Positions 24,923 through 33,570 are shown, counted from the first letter of the stretch. The stretch: DNA of 64,000 nt from Hyphomicrobiales bacterium (GCA_900471605.1 UCEY01000006.1:1-64000), one strand, 5' to 3'. Notes: generated from the sequence alone by a model not told the origin. Numbers and translations are program-made.

Positions 24923-25807
24923 TCAGTGAGCAAGTTGAGACTGTTCATCCAGATCTGAAGGAGGGTCGTCCACATAAGGCGCGATAATGAACTCCTCGAC
25001 CAAAGCGGCATACCTTTCACGCTCATCGGGCGAAAGTCCCTCGTCTGTGATGATACGTTTTACATCCTGCATGGGAACGACGTTATATATCGCGCGGCTT
25101 CCAAACTTGCTGCTGTCTACAACGAGGGTCGTTTCTTTCGCAGCACGGACCATTTCCCTTTGCAATTGGACAAGGTCCAATGACGTATCAGTAGGGCCGG
25201 CCAGGTCGACAGCGTGAGTGCAGAGGAAATAGTGATCGCAGTTCAGTTCACGCACGAACTTGGTGCCTGTCTCGCCCAGAAGCACATACGCGCCGTGGCG
25301 ACAAATTCCGCCCGGAACAACCAACGTAATATGGTCTTTGTTCGCAAGCGTTGAAGCAACATGTACATCGTTGGTGATAACGGTCAGTGGGATCGTCATC
25401 TCGGAGACAGCGTACCCCAGCTGCTGTGAGGTAGACTTTGAGTCGATGATGATGCTTTGCCCCGGCTGCAGGATGCTGGTCACCGCTTTGGCAATCGCCC
25501 TCTTTTCCTCAACCGAGGTGATCCGCGCCTCGTCCGTCCGCTGCTCGAAAGTAGTGTTTTGCCGAATTCGAACAGCGCCCCCGTGGGTTCTTTTGAGGAG
25601 GCCTTCCGATGCAAGGAGGTCCAAATCTCGCCTGATCGTGGAGATAGAGGCGTTCAGACGTTTAGAAAGCTCTTGCGTTGTCGCGACGTGGCTTGTCGAG
25701 AACCAATCGATGATCTTTGCCCGCCGTTCAGCGGGAAGGAAATCCTCATCCTCGACGATATTCTTTTCATTCAAGCGCGCTCTCGCTTTTCTCAATGCCA
25801 TGACCAT
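24923..25807 (-). CDS. DeoR/GlpR-family transcriptional regulator (copy 1)
   Basis: A 294-residue DeoR-type repressor. The N-terminal winged helix (PAERRAKIIDWFSTSHVATTQELSKRLNASISTIRRDLDLL) ends in the family signature LLKRTHGGAVRI. The C-terminal DeoR sensor domain (SIIIDSKSTSQQLG, VITNDVHVASTLAN, LVVPGGICRHGAYVLLG, TLVVDSSKFGSRA) binds phosphorylated or small-molecule effectors in relatives. It is about 45% similar by eye to copy 2 at 26.9 kb; both lie directly downstream of a ridA gene. It probably regulates the island. Confidence 0.93.
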   Translation of the reverse strand: MVMALRKARARLNEKNIVEDEDFLPAERRAKIIDWFSTSHVATTQELSKRLNASISTIRRDLDLLASEGLLKRTHGGAVRIRQNTTFEQRTDEARITSVEEKRAIAKAVTSILQPGQSIIIDSKSTSQQLGYAVSEMTIPLTVITNDVHVASTLANKDHITLVVPGGICRHGAYVLLGETGTKFVRELNCDHYFLCTHAVDLAGPTDTSLDLVQLQREMVRAAKETTLVVDSSKFGSRAIYNVVPMQDVKRIITDEGLSPDERERYAALVEEFIIAPYVDDPPSDLDEQSQLAH

Positions 25808-25852
25808 TTACTATGCGAGAAATCAAGACGATGGAAGATTTCTTTCATAGAA

Positions 25853-25874
25853 GAGGCCGGCTTGCGCCGGCCTC
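25853..25874 (-). terminator. Hairpin after ridA copy 1
   Basis: GAGGCCGGC (25853-25861) pairs perfectly with GCCGGCCTC (25866-25874) around TTGC. It lies just after the ridA stop and before deoR copy 1. On the minus strand it is followed by TTCTATG, so the T-tract is weak. Confidence 0.6.
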
Positions 25875-25883
25875 CCGACAAAA

Positions 25884-26306
25884 TCACTGGCTGATGTCGA
25901 TCAGCTTCGCTTTAACAGCACCGGCGCCTTTATAAGCTTGCACTTCGATTTCGACCTTGAACTCGTCATTGCCGAGCGGCGTGCATAAAACCGTGCGTGC
26001 CGGGTCGATTCCGCGGAAGCGCTCACCCACATATGCCATCACGGTCGGAGCGTCTGTGACGTTCGGGATGTAGATTGTCGAGTTGATGACGTCCCTCAGC
26101 GATGCGCCGACCGAAGCGAGTGCGCGCTCGATATTGTTGAAGCACTGTGTCGCCTGTTCGACCGGATCGGTCGACATTTCGCGGGTTTTGTAGTTACGGC
26201 CTGCGGTGTTCGACACGTAGACCCAGTTGTCCACGGCCACGATGCGCGAGTAGCTTTCCTTCGTTTCGTACAGGCTTCCCGACTTAACTTTGATGACCTC
26301 TACCAT
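25884..26306 (-). CDS. RidA-family reactive imine deaminase (copy 1)
   Basis: A 140-residue YjgF/YER057c/UK114 protein from the MVEVIKVKSG start; an ATG 12 bp upstream is less likely. RidA proteins hydrolyse reactive enamine/imine intermediates released during amino-acid breakdown, giving keto acids and ammonia. The family arginine is present in DPARTVLCTPLG, followed by FKVEIEVQAYKGAG. It lies upstream of deoR copy 1 with a hairpin between. Copy 2 lies 1.5 kb away and is clearly paralogous. Confidence 0.92.
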   Translation of the reverse strand: MVEVIKVKSGSLYETKESYSRIVAVDNWVYVSNTAGRNYKTREMSTDPVEQATQCFNNIERALASVGASLRDVINSTIYIPNVTDAPTVMAYVGERFRGIDPARTVLCTPLGNDEFKVEIEVQAYKGAGAVKAKLIDISQ

Positions 26307-26861
26307 TTGGTTCCTCACAGAGTTTGATGAATAAGCACCAGGTTTCCAGAAGGTGCTAAAACCAGCCTGAGCGCCTGAGAGACGTCAGCGCTCGTTCGCG
26401 GCGCCTATGCAGCGAGCGCTCTTGGCCTATTGTGATCCTGCACATTTCGCAAGCGAAAACATCACAAAACGTCATAATAAGGGCGCAAGGCTGAGTGTTT
26501 ATGGTAGATATTGACCTCTGCGTGACGTTTTGTGATTAATGCCCGTTATGGAGAGATGTGACGATTGAAAAGTGGCAATTCGCTCCACTTTCATATACGT
26601 AATGGCGCCATATCGCCGACCATACGATCGCGACGGACCTCCGTTGTGTCTGAAACGAATGAATGGTTTTTTTGGTCTCGGGCGGCACGACGACAGGTGA
26701 GTTCAGCTCCGTCCACAGCGCCCAGGTGGCTGGTCTGTCGCTCGGTAATCACTTGGTCAACGATATTTTATGATCAGGGTCGGTTTGTGCGACCTGCCAC
26801 AGCACTGGCACTCAAGTAAATGGACGCCCTGCATTCGGCAGATGCGCATGACGAGAAAGTA
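26307..26861. promoter_or_regulatory. Control region upstream of ridA copy 1
   Basis: A 555-bp gap without a convincing gene. It holds the long inverted repeat at 26461-26536, a 16-bp element (26499-26514) that recurs inverted at 33335-33350, and the palindrome ATGGCGCCAT at 26602-26611. A short plus-strand frame at 26565-26819 has no recognisable features and is not called. Confidence 0.6.
26461..26536. repeat. 14-bp perfect inverted repeat with 48-bp spacer
   Basis: ATCACAAAACGTCA (26461-26474) and TGACGTTTTGTGAT (26523-26536) are exact reverse complements. The spacing (62 bp centre to centre, about six helical turns) suits a looping repressor such as a DeoR-family oligomer. It lies upstream of ridA-deoR copy 1. 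Confidence 0.8.
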
Positions 26862-27698
26862 TTAGGCCTGTAATGGCGCACAGCTAACGGCGACCCCAAG
26901 ATCGGAAAACATAATCCTGTCAGCCAACTCGAGTCCATCATCGCAAATGATTTCGTCGATCTCTTCAGTGGAGCAAATACGATAAAATGCTCGGCTAGGT
27001 AACTTCGAGCTATCGATCAAAAGCGTGACACGGGTCGCAGCGTCTATCATCGCCCTTCTCAGTTGAACAAGCTCCATGGAGGTGTCTGAGGCACAAACCT
27101 CATCAACAGCTTGCGCGCACATAAAAAAATTATCGCAACGAATTTCCTTTAGAAAACTCAGCCCGGGCTCGCCCAAGAGTGTCTGCGCTCCTTCTCGACA
27201 CATCCCACCCGGAACGATTATCCGGAAATTTGGCTTCATTGAGAGAACGCCCGCTACGTAAATATCGTTTGTCACAATAGTCAGCGGAAGAGTCATTCGT
27301 GACAATTCTTCAGCAAAAACATGAAGCGTGGTGCTGGTATCAATAAATATGCTTTGTTCAGCTTCAACCCGCTTGACGGCTTCAAGCGCTATCGCCCTTT
27401 TTTCGTCGATTGCTGTTCGTTGCGCCACCTGTAAACTTGGCTCGAATGTCGATCTAGAACGGATCCTCACGGCTCCGCCATGCGTCCTCTTAACGAGCCC
27501 CTGTGCCGCGAGGTGCTCGAAATCACGCCGAATAGTCGATACTGAAGTGTTGAACAGCTTCGCCAGTTCTTGGTTCGACCCCGACATATTCGTTTTGAAG
27601 AATTCAATCAGTCGCGCACGCCGCTCAGCGGGCAGCATATCGCCATCGGGTTCGTCCAGTTCCTCGCCGAAGTCGGGGGTTCGCTCGTTCATACTCAT
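26862..27698 (-). CDS. DeoR/GlpR-family transcriptional regulator (copy 2)
   Basis: A DeoR-type repressor of about 278 residues from the MSMNERTPDF start at 27698; MNERT at 27692 is equally possible, and a longer upstream frame (to 27830) would run through the ridA terminator and is rejected. Features match copy 1: LPAERRARLIEFFKTN, STIRRDFEHLAAQGLVKRTHGGAVRI, TLPLTIVTNDIYVAGVL, IIVPGGMCREGAQTLLGE. The two regulators probably respond to related ligands. It lies downstream of the FAD-oxidoreductase/hyuAB/ridA operon. Confidence 0.92.
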   Translation of the reverse strand: MSMNERTPDFGEELDEPDGDMLPAERRARLIEFFKTNMSGSNQELAKLFNTSVSTIRRDFEHLAAQGLVKRTHGGAVRIRSRSTFEPSLQVAQRTAIDEKRAIALEAVKRVEAEQSIFIDTSTTLHVFAEELSRMTLPLTIVTNDIYVAGVLSMKPNFRIIVPGGMCREGAQTLLGEPGLSFLKEIRCDNFFMCAQAVDEVCASDTSMELVQLRRAMIDAATRVTLLIDSSKLPSRAFYRICSTEEIDEIICDDGLELADRIMFSDLGVAVSCAPLQA

Positions 27699-27802
27699 CT
27701 GTCCCAAGTTTTCCCGGACAAGACAGTCAACTTTCGCTGCTGTCAAGCAATGTCTAGCCTGCGTCACGGAGGCATTTCTTTTCGACTCGAGCTCAAGCGA
27801 AA

Positions 27803-27827
27803 AAGCGCCGCCCAATGGGCGGCGCTT
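27803..27827 (-). terminator. Intrinsic terminator after ridA copy 2
   Basis: AAGCGCCGCCC (27803-27813) pairs perfectly with GGGCGGCGCTT (27817-27827) around a 3-base loop. On the minus strand it is followed by a TTTTT tract. It ends the oxidoreductase-hyuA-hyuB-ridA transcript, six bases past the ridA stop, and separates it from deoR copy 2. Confidence 0.85.
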
Positions 27828-27832
27828 CAAGC

Positions 27833-28252
27833 TCAGAGTTTAAAAGCCTTCCGACCTTGCTCCATCCCACCAGCCCCTCTGTACGCCGTTACCTCAATCT
27901 CAACCTTGTAGTCCGGTGAGCCGAGTGGGGAGCAGATGACAGTAATGACTGGATCCACTCCTCGGAAATAGTTGCCGTACGCGATCATGACCCTTTCGGC
28001 ATCTTCGCGGTACTGGATGAAGACGCGCGACCGCACAACATCCGAAAGGTCACAACCAGCCTGCGCCAGCGACGCCTTGATATTGGAGATGACCTGATCG
28101 AGTTGTTCAACAGCGTCTTCTGGCATGACGCCAGTTGTGAAATTGCGGCCGGCAGTGTTAGACATCAACACCCAGTCGCCAATTTCAAGGACACGAGAGT
28201 AGCTATCGCGCTCTTCATAGCGTCCGCCGGATTTAGTTTTCGTGATTTCCAT
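27833..28252 (-). CDS. RidA-family protein (copy 2), signature Arg replaced
   Basis: A 139-residue RidA-family protein, paralogous to copy 1 (SYSRVLEIGDWVLMSNTAGRNF against SYSRIVAVDNWVYVSNTAGRNY). Where archetypal RidA and copy 1 have the substrate-binding Arg (DPARTVLCTPLG), this copy reads DPVITVICSPLG, so the arginine used for carboxylate binding in RidA is absent. It may be a different Rid subgroup with another substrate rather than an imine deaminase. It is the last gene of the hyuAB operon, 30 bp after hyuB. Confidence 0.88.
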   Translation of the reverse strand: MEITKTKSGGRYEERDSYSRVLEIGDWVLMSNTAGRNFTTGVMPEDAVEQLDQVISNIKASLAQAGCDLSDVVRSRVFIQYREDAERVMIAYGNYFRGVDPVITVICSPLGSPDYKVEIEVTAYRGAGGMEQGRKAFKL

Positions 28253-28282
28253 AGTTCCGTTTCTTGTGTTTTCGCTGTGAAT

Positions 28283-29896
28283 TCAAATTGAGATTTGCTT
28301 TGCGCGGCCTTCGGCTACATCGCGAAGGGCAGCATCGGGCCTGCGGTGCGAAGGATCGCCGTATCCCCCGCCCCCAGGCGTGATAACTTCGGCGATCTCT
28401 CCTGCTTTCAAAACAACCATCGCGGCGCCCTGAACATCACGGCCAGCAACCGTATGTGATGCGGTAGCTCCTGGTCCTCCTCCATCGAGACCCCAAGGTT
28501 GTGAGGTCACCCTGGCGCCGAAAATGCCGACGCGGCAATCCCGCTCAGCGCGATAGACGCGACGGATCCCCATACCGCCGCGGAACTCACCTTCGCCTCC
28601 TGAGCCGTCTACGAGTTCGTACGCCAGTAGAGAAAGGGGATATTCTATCTCAAGTGCTTCGACCGGCAAGTTCGATGTATTCGTAAGGGACACATGGATT
28701 CCCGAAAGACCATCCGACGAAGGCCGCGCGCCGCCACCGCCGCCAATAGTCTCGAGGTATACCCAGATTTGCCCGTCAGATTTTTCTCCCATGAAAAGAG
28801 CGCCCGTAACGCAGCCATTACCGGCCGCGGACACGCGACCGGGAAGGGCTTTGGCAAGCGCCCCTTGCACGATATCGACCACTCGCTGCCCAGCATCGAT
28901 ACGCCCATTGACAGCAGCGGGATGCTGGCAATTCAGGATAGAGCCTTTCGGAGCAATTACAGTCAAAGGCCGAGTGAGGCCCGCGTTTGGCAAAATGGTA
29001 GGATCGACGATCGATTTGACTGCAAAATAGACCGAGGCAAGCAGCGCGGTGTAAATCATATTGAGAGCAGACCGAACTTGCGGCGGTGCATCAAAGACTA
29101 ACGTCATCTCATCGCCCTTGACCGTGATTTCCACGCTGAAGGTCATGGACAAGCCAGGCATCTGAGTGCTGTCGAAGATGTCTGAAAATGAGTAGACTCC
29201 ATCTGGAATCTGCGAAATGCCGTAGCGCATTTTTCGCTCGGCGTAGTCAAGCAACGCGTCCCCTGCGGCCAGCACCCGGTCCGTGCCGTACTTCTCGCAG
29301 AGCGCTTGCATACGCTGAACACCTAAGCGATTTGCCGACATTTGTGCGCGCAAGTCGGAAATTCGTTCGTGAGGAACCTGGCAGTTAAGCAGGAACATGG
29401 CTTGGATATCTGTCTGCAAAACGCCTTCGCGATAAAGCTTGATGGGCGGGATCCGAATGCCTTCCTGATAAATGTGAGCATCCCCTCGGTCGGCGAAGTC
29501 GGCATGATGGGCTGTATTGATCGCCCAACCAACGAACTCTGAACCAGCGAAAATCGGTTCGGCAAGGACGATATCGGGTAGATGGGTCGCACCACCTTCG
29601 TAAGCATCATTGCCGATGAAGACGTCGCCAGGACGAATCTCTTCTTCGCCATATCGCGCTCTGATAGCAGGGATTATTCCGAGGAACGATCCGAGGTGCA
29701 TAGGGATGTGCTCGGCTTGACAAAGAGTGTTACCTTTGGCGTCGAACAAGGCTGTTGAGCAATCACGCCTTTCCTTGATGTTGGTCGAGTAGCTGGCGCG
29801 CACAAGTGCCTCGCCCATCTCGTCGACGATAGACGTCAAGGCGGAGCCGATCACTTCGACAGTAATCGGGTCAACGATTGTTTCTGCGGCAGTCAT
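28283..29896 (-). CDS. hyuB: Hydantoinase B / oxoprolinase-type subunit
   Basis: A 537-residue HyuB-family protein: N-terminal ITVEVIGSALTSIVDEMGEALVRASYS, then CQAEHIPMHLGSFLG, GDVFIGNDAYEGGATHLPDI (a family hallmark), NTAHHADFADRGD and a glycine-rich C-terminus (GGGGYGDPSHR). With HyuA it forms ATP-dependent amidohydrolases that open hydantoin, N-methylhydantoin or 5-oxoproline-like rings; which ring is used here cannot be told. The start overlaps the hyuA stop by 4 bp (ATGA). Confidence 0.93.
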   Translation of the reverse strand: MTAAETIVDPITVEVIGSALTSIVDEMGEALVRASYSTNIKERRDCSTALFDAKGNTLCQAEHIPMHLGSFLGIIPAIRARYGEEEIRPGDVFIGNDAYEGGATHLPDIVLAEPIFAGSEFVGWAINTAHHADFADRGDAHIYQEGIRIPPIKLYREGVLQTDIQAMFLLNCQVPHERISDLRAQMSANRLGVQRMQALCEKYGTDRVLAAGDALLDYAERKMRYGISQIPDGVYSFSDIFDSTQMPGLSMTFSVEITVKGDEMTLVFDAPPQVRSALNMIYTALLASVYFAVKSIVDPTILPNAGLTRPLTVIAPKGSILNCQHPAAVNGRIDAGQRVVDIVQGALAKALPGRVSAAGNGCVTGALFMGEKSDGQIWVYLETIGGGGGARPSSDGLSGIHVSLTNTSNLPVEALEIEYPLSLLAYELVDGSGGEGEFRGGMGIRRVYRAERDCRVGIFGARVTSQPWGLDGGGPGATASHTVAGRDVQGAAMVVLKAGEIAEVITPGGGGYGDPSHRRPDAALRDVAEGRAKQISI

Positions 29897-31944
29897 TGCA
29901 CGGCCTCCAAAATAAGATTGAGATACGGATCGACAGAACCTTTCATGCCAGGGGGGATGACGGTGGTCGTGTCCATTTGTTCGATTATCGCCGGGCCAAT
30001 GACGACGTTTCCGGCATGCAGCTTCGCCCGTTCGTAAATTGGCGAGCGCAGAAACCCGCCGTCGAACCAGACGTCACGCTCGGCCGTTTTTGCAAGGGAT
30101 GAGTCCTGGCCATGGTCAGCCTCGGCCTTGAATTCTGCCTTAGCGACCACTCCTGTCGCTTGAACACGAACCGTTACGACTTGAACGGTTTCGCCTTCGG
30201 CAACAAAACCAAATCGCTGCTGATGTGCTGCCTCGAAGCCTTCTGCGAGAGCCTTAAATGTATCCGAATTGATTGGGCCTGAGTGCACTGGCACCGAGAG
30301 TTCATAGTTTTGACCACGATAACGCATGTCAGCGGTGCGGGTCAGAATTTGGCGATCAGCTCCTATGCCCTCCCTAGTAAACCAATCAGCCGCTTGGGCT
30401 TCGATCTCGGTAAAGCCGGACTCGACTGCCGTTGGGGCACCCGCCGCATCGATATCGACTAGCCTTGAAACAGCGAAATCAGCTCGAAGGTCGGTAAGAA
30501 GCAGGCCTAGGGCGCAGAGCGTGCCGGGCGTGCGCGGCACGATGATCTTGGCGATATCAAGCTCTTTCGCCAGCCGAGCGACGTGCAGCGGACCTGCTCC
30601 ACCGAAGGCCATCAGCGCGTAGTCGCGCGGATCGTGTCCGCGCTGCACTGAAATCACGCGGACGGCCTTCGCGACGTTCGCGATCATGACCGAGATAATC
30701 CCTTCAGCCGTACCCATCTTCGACATGTTGAGTTTCTCGGCGAGCCTTTCCATCGCCGCATGTGTCAAGTCCTTGTCGACTTTCATGCGGCCGCCAAGAA
30801 TCTCTACTGGGTTTAGTGTCTGCAGAACGATGTTCGCGTCAGTTACGCAAGGTTCTTCGCTGCCCAGACCATAGCAGACAGGCCCAGGGTTTGCTCCAGC
30901 GGAGCGCGGACCAACCTTAAGGAGCCCGCCCGTGTCAACATGGGCAATCGACCCGCCCCCTGCGCCAACGGTGTGAATGTCGAGCATCGGCGCCTTGATC
31001 GGGTGACCATGTACAATAGCCTCACCCGTCAGCGCGCATACACCGTTTTGAAGCAGTGCGACGTCAGTGGAAGTGCCGCCAACGTCGAATGTAATGATGT
31101 TTGAGAACCCCGCCATTCTTCCAATCGCCTGGGCCGCGATCACACCGGTCGATGGTCCGGACAAGACGGTGCGTACAGGAAGGCTTGCGGCCGTTTCAAA
31201 TCCGATGACCCCACCGTTGGACTGCGTGAGCTGCGGAGTGACGCGTATACCTAGATCATCGAGCCTCTGGGATAGCCGCTCGATGTACCGTTTCATAACC
31301 GGTCCAAGATAGCTGTTCACAACCGTCGTTGAAAGACGCTCAAACTCGCGAAATTCTGGTGCGACGCGATGAGAGACCGAAAGGAAGACGCCGGGAAATT
31401 CTTCCTCAATGATGCGCATAGTCTGGATTTCGTGCTGGGCGTTCAGAAATCCGTAGAGGTAGCAGACGGCGATAGCCTTGACGTCTTCTTCCTTCAACTT
31501 GCGGATACTTTGCCTCAGGCTCTCTTCGTCAAGCGCAAGGTCGACCGAGCCGTCTGCAAGTATGCGCTCGGGAACGTCGATTCTAATATCACGCGGCACA
31601 AGAACTTCAGGCTTCTCGGCGAATAGATCATAAAGTGAAGGGCGCTTTTGACGACCTATCTCTAGGAGATCGCGAAAACCTTTCGTAACCAGCAAGCCGG
31701 TTCGAACACCGTTGAGTTCGATAAGAGCATTTGTGGCAACCGTCGTTCCGTGCCCGAGAAAGCCAACGTCAGAGGGCTCAACACCGATTTCCTTTAGACC
31801 TTCCTCGACGCCGGCTGCGATGCCCCGCGAGGGATCGTCAGGTGTCGATGAAACCTTCCAGATGTCGAGCTTCCCGCTCTCTTCGTCAAACAGGCATACG
31901 TCGGTAAAGGTGCCGCCTGAGTCTACGCCAATGCGTATCGCCAT
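29893..31944 (-). CDS. hyuA: Hydantoinase A / oxoprolinase-type subunit
   Basis: A 683-residue HyuA-family protein. The start is MAIRIGVDSGGTFTDVC at 31944; the longer open frame upstream is the antisense shadow of the oxidoreductase gene. The N-terminal hydantoinase domain and the central actin-like fold (NIITFDVGGTSTDVALL, APMLDIHTVGAGGGSIAHVD, GPVCYGLG) are intact. It pairs with HyuB to hydrolyse a lactam or hydantoin-type amide at the cost of ATP. It is one base downstream of the oxidoreductase stop, so translation is probably coupled. Confidence 0.94.
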   Translation of the reverse strand: MAIRIGVDSGGTFTDVCLFDEESGKLDIWKVSSTPDDPSRGIAAGVEEGLKEIGVEPSDVGFLGHGTTVATNALIELNGVRTGLLVTKGFRDLLEIGRQKRPSLYDLFAEKPEVLVPRDIRIDVPERILADGSVDLALDEESLRQSIRKLKEEDVKAIAVCYLYGFLNAQHEIQTMRIIEEEFPGVFLSVSHRVAPEFREFERLSTTVVNSYLGPVMKRYIERLSQRLDDLGIRVTPQLTQSNGGVIGFETAASLPVRTVLSGPSTGVIAAQAIGRMAGFSNIITFDVGGTSTDVALLQNGVCALTGEAIVHGHPIKAPMLDIHTVGAGGGSIAHVDTGGLLKVGPRSAGANPGPVCYGLGSEEPCVTDANIVLQTLNPVEILGGRMKVDKDLTHAAMERLAEKLNMSKMGTAEGIISVMIANVAKAVRVISVQRGHDPRDYALMAFGGAGPLHVARLAKELDIAKIIVPRTPGTLCALGLLLTDLRADFAVSRLVDIDAAGAPTAVESGFTEIEAQAADWFTREGIGADRQILTRTADMRYRGQNYELSVPVHSGPINSDTFKALAEGFEAAHQQRFGFVAEGETVQVVTVRVQATGVVAKAEFKAEADHGQDSSLAKTAERDVWFDGGFLRSPIYERAKLHAGNVVIGPAIIEQMDTTTVIPPGMKGSVDPYLNLILEAVQ

Positions 31945-31945
31945 C

Positions 31946-33292
31946 TTATTTACTCCCCTGATGTTTAGAATGTCCGGGCTCACGATTTCGAACAAAGCCC
32001 TTTGTAAAACGCGAAAAACGGAATGGCGTCGGATCCACACACGTGGACTTCCCCATAACCAGTTCAGCAAGCAGCTTTCCCGCTCCTGGCCCGATGCCAA
32101 AGCCGTGGCCTGACATCCCTGTGCCAAGGTAAAAGCCGGGGATCTCTTCAACTTTCGACAAGATGGGCACCGCGTCCGGCGTGACATCGACCAAACCTGC
32201 CCAGTGGTGGGTGATCCGTCCTTCACCCATATTGGGGTAGTTTTTCCGTAAGTTGGCTAAACCCTCGTAATTCAGTTTCTCGTCCGGCCTAGGGTCCAGC
32301 ACACGTGTTTGTTCGAAAGGTGTTACCTCGTCGCTCTGCCAACTGCGGGCTACCCGCATTTCGGTCCAGAAACGGTCATTCAAGGTCAACGAGAATTCGC
32401 GCCAGGATTTCAAAATTGTCGGCAGAAATTCGGGAAGAAGGCGAAAGCTGTCGGGTGTCAGCGGATACGGGTTTATATTCCGACGAGCGATTGTGTAACC
32501 GCCGTCAGTTCGTTTTCGATAGGCGAAATCGCCCGCGCCGACTGGCATATCAGGTAGCGTCACCCCCTCGATACGAGCCGCACTGCTGAGGATTTTAAGC
32601 TGCGGTATGTTCACACCCATATTTCCGGCAAAGAGCCTGGACCAGGCTCCAGCGCAAAGAACCACGGTACTGCAACTTATGGGCCCGGCTTCCGTAACAA
32701 CGCCAGAAATAGCGCCCGCCGAATATTCGACAGTGCGAACAGCGCAATTCGTAAGTATATGTGCTCCAGCCGCTCGCGCTCCCAAGGCGATGGTCGGAGC
32801 GGCAAGATGTGGTTCGGCCCGACCGTCTGTGGCTGTATAAAGACCCGAGAGTGGCCGAATAGCCATTCCAGGCAGCAGTTCTGCCATCTGGTCCGGAGAC
32901 AAAATCCGAGATGGCAACTGATACTTCATAGCATGGTCAAGCCACGCTTCGTGCTCTTTTTGAAGCGTTCGGTTTTCAGCGTAATACATGATCCCCGTGC
33001 GGCGAAACCCTGTTTCACCTCCGACGCGCTGGTTCATTCCGTCCCACAGACGCATGCTTTCGATGGCGAGTGGCAATTCTTCCGGCGATCGGCCCATCTG
33101 TCGTACCCAACCCCAGTTGCGTCCCGACTGTTCGCCCGCGATGCGCCCTTTTTCACAGAGCGCCACCTGAAGGCCTTTCTCTGCTAGGAACAGAGCCGTA
33201 CACGTCCCTATGATCCCACCACCGATTATAACAACATCGACCTTTCGTGGAATTGGGTCACTCTGGATCAGGTCTGGCATCACGACACCCAT
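31946..33292 (-). CDS. FAD-dependent amine/amino-acid oxidoreductase (DAO superfamily)
   Basis: A DadA/glycine-oxidase-like flavoprotein of about 448 residues. It has a near N-terminal Rossmann motif VDVVIIGGGIIGTCTALFLAEKG, then EKGRIAGEQSGRNWGWVRQ, a substrate-side VVLCAGAWSRLFAG segment and a C-terminal GTGMSGHGFGIGPGAGKLLAEL FAD-binding region. Such enzymes oxidise a secondary amine or D-amino acid to an imine, a natural substrate for RidA in the same operon. Starts at 33292 (MGVVMPDL) or 33280 (MPDLIQ). It is the first gene of a four-gene operon and divergent from the ABC transporter. Confidence 0.9.
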   Translation of the reverse strand: MGVVMPDLIQSDPIPRKVDVVIIGGGIIGTCTALFLAEKGLQVALCEKGRIAGEQSGRNWGWVRQMGRSPEELPLAIESMRLWDGMNQRVGGETGFRRTGIMYYAENRTLQKEHEAWLDHAMKYQLPSRILSPDQMAELLPGMAIRPLSGLYTATDGRAEPHLAAPTIALGARAAGAHILTNCAVRTVEYSAGAISGVVTEAGPISCSTVVLCAGAWSRLFAGNMGVNIPQLKILSSAARIEGVTLPDMPVGAGDFAYRKRTDGGYTIARRNINPYPLTPDSFRLLPEFLPTILKSWREFSLTLNDRFWTEMRVARSWQSDEVTPFEQTRVLDPRPDEKLNYEGLANLRKNYPNMGEGRITHHWAGLVDVTPDAVPILSKVEEIPGFYLGTGMSGHGFGIGPGAGKLLAELVMGKSTCVDPTPFRFSRFTKGFVRNREPGHSKHQGSK

Positions 33293-33334
33293 ATGACTCC
33301 TTCCGAGACGAGTACGCCTCATGTCTGTAATCTC

Positions 33335-33350
33335 TCAATATCTACCATAA
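33335..33350. repeat. 16-bp element, inverted copy of 26499-26514
   Basis: TCAATATCTACCATAA is the exact reverse complement of TTATGGTAGATATTGA upstream of ridA copy 1. Both lie in the control regions of the two minus-strand operons, suggesting a shared regulator. Confidence 0.75.
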
Positions 33351-33540
33351 TCGAGCATAAACTACCGCTTTCTTCAACTGAAAAGTTGGGCGCTGCGGAA
33401 ATTTCGTTCATTAATGCGCGAGGGCGTTAATTCACCCCGACTTTAACTGCAGTTAGTCGCACCAGAGTCGACCTAAGTGCGAAATAATGGCGCAATTGTC
33501 GCGGCTTAAAGGTGCTCCACGCGAATTTGGAAAAATCAGA

Positions 33541-33570
33541 TTGACATATTGGCGCATTATCTCCCATTAT
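33541..33570 (+). promoter_or_regulatory. Predicted sigma-70 promoter of the ABC transporter operon
   Basis: A perfect TTGACA -35 (33541-33546) and CATTAT -10 (33565-33570) are separated by 18 bp. The spacer contains ATTGGCGCATTA, a form of the repeated GGCGCA motif of this island, so a repressor bound there would block RNA polymerase. The first gene starts about 260 bp downstream, leaving a long leader. Confidence 0.55.

Noticed and set aside
26565..26819. Short plus-strand frame in the ridA control region
   Set aside because: No ribosome site, no motif, and overlaps the regulatory palindrome; not supportable as a gene.
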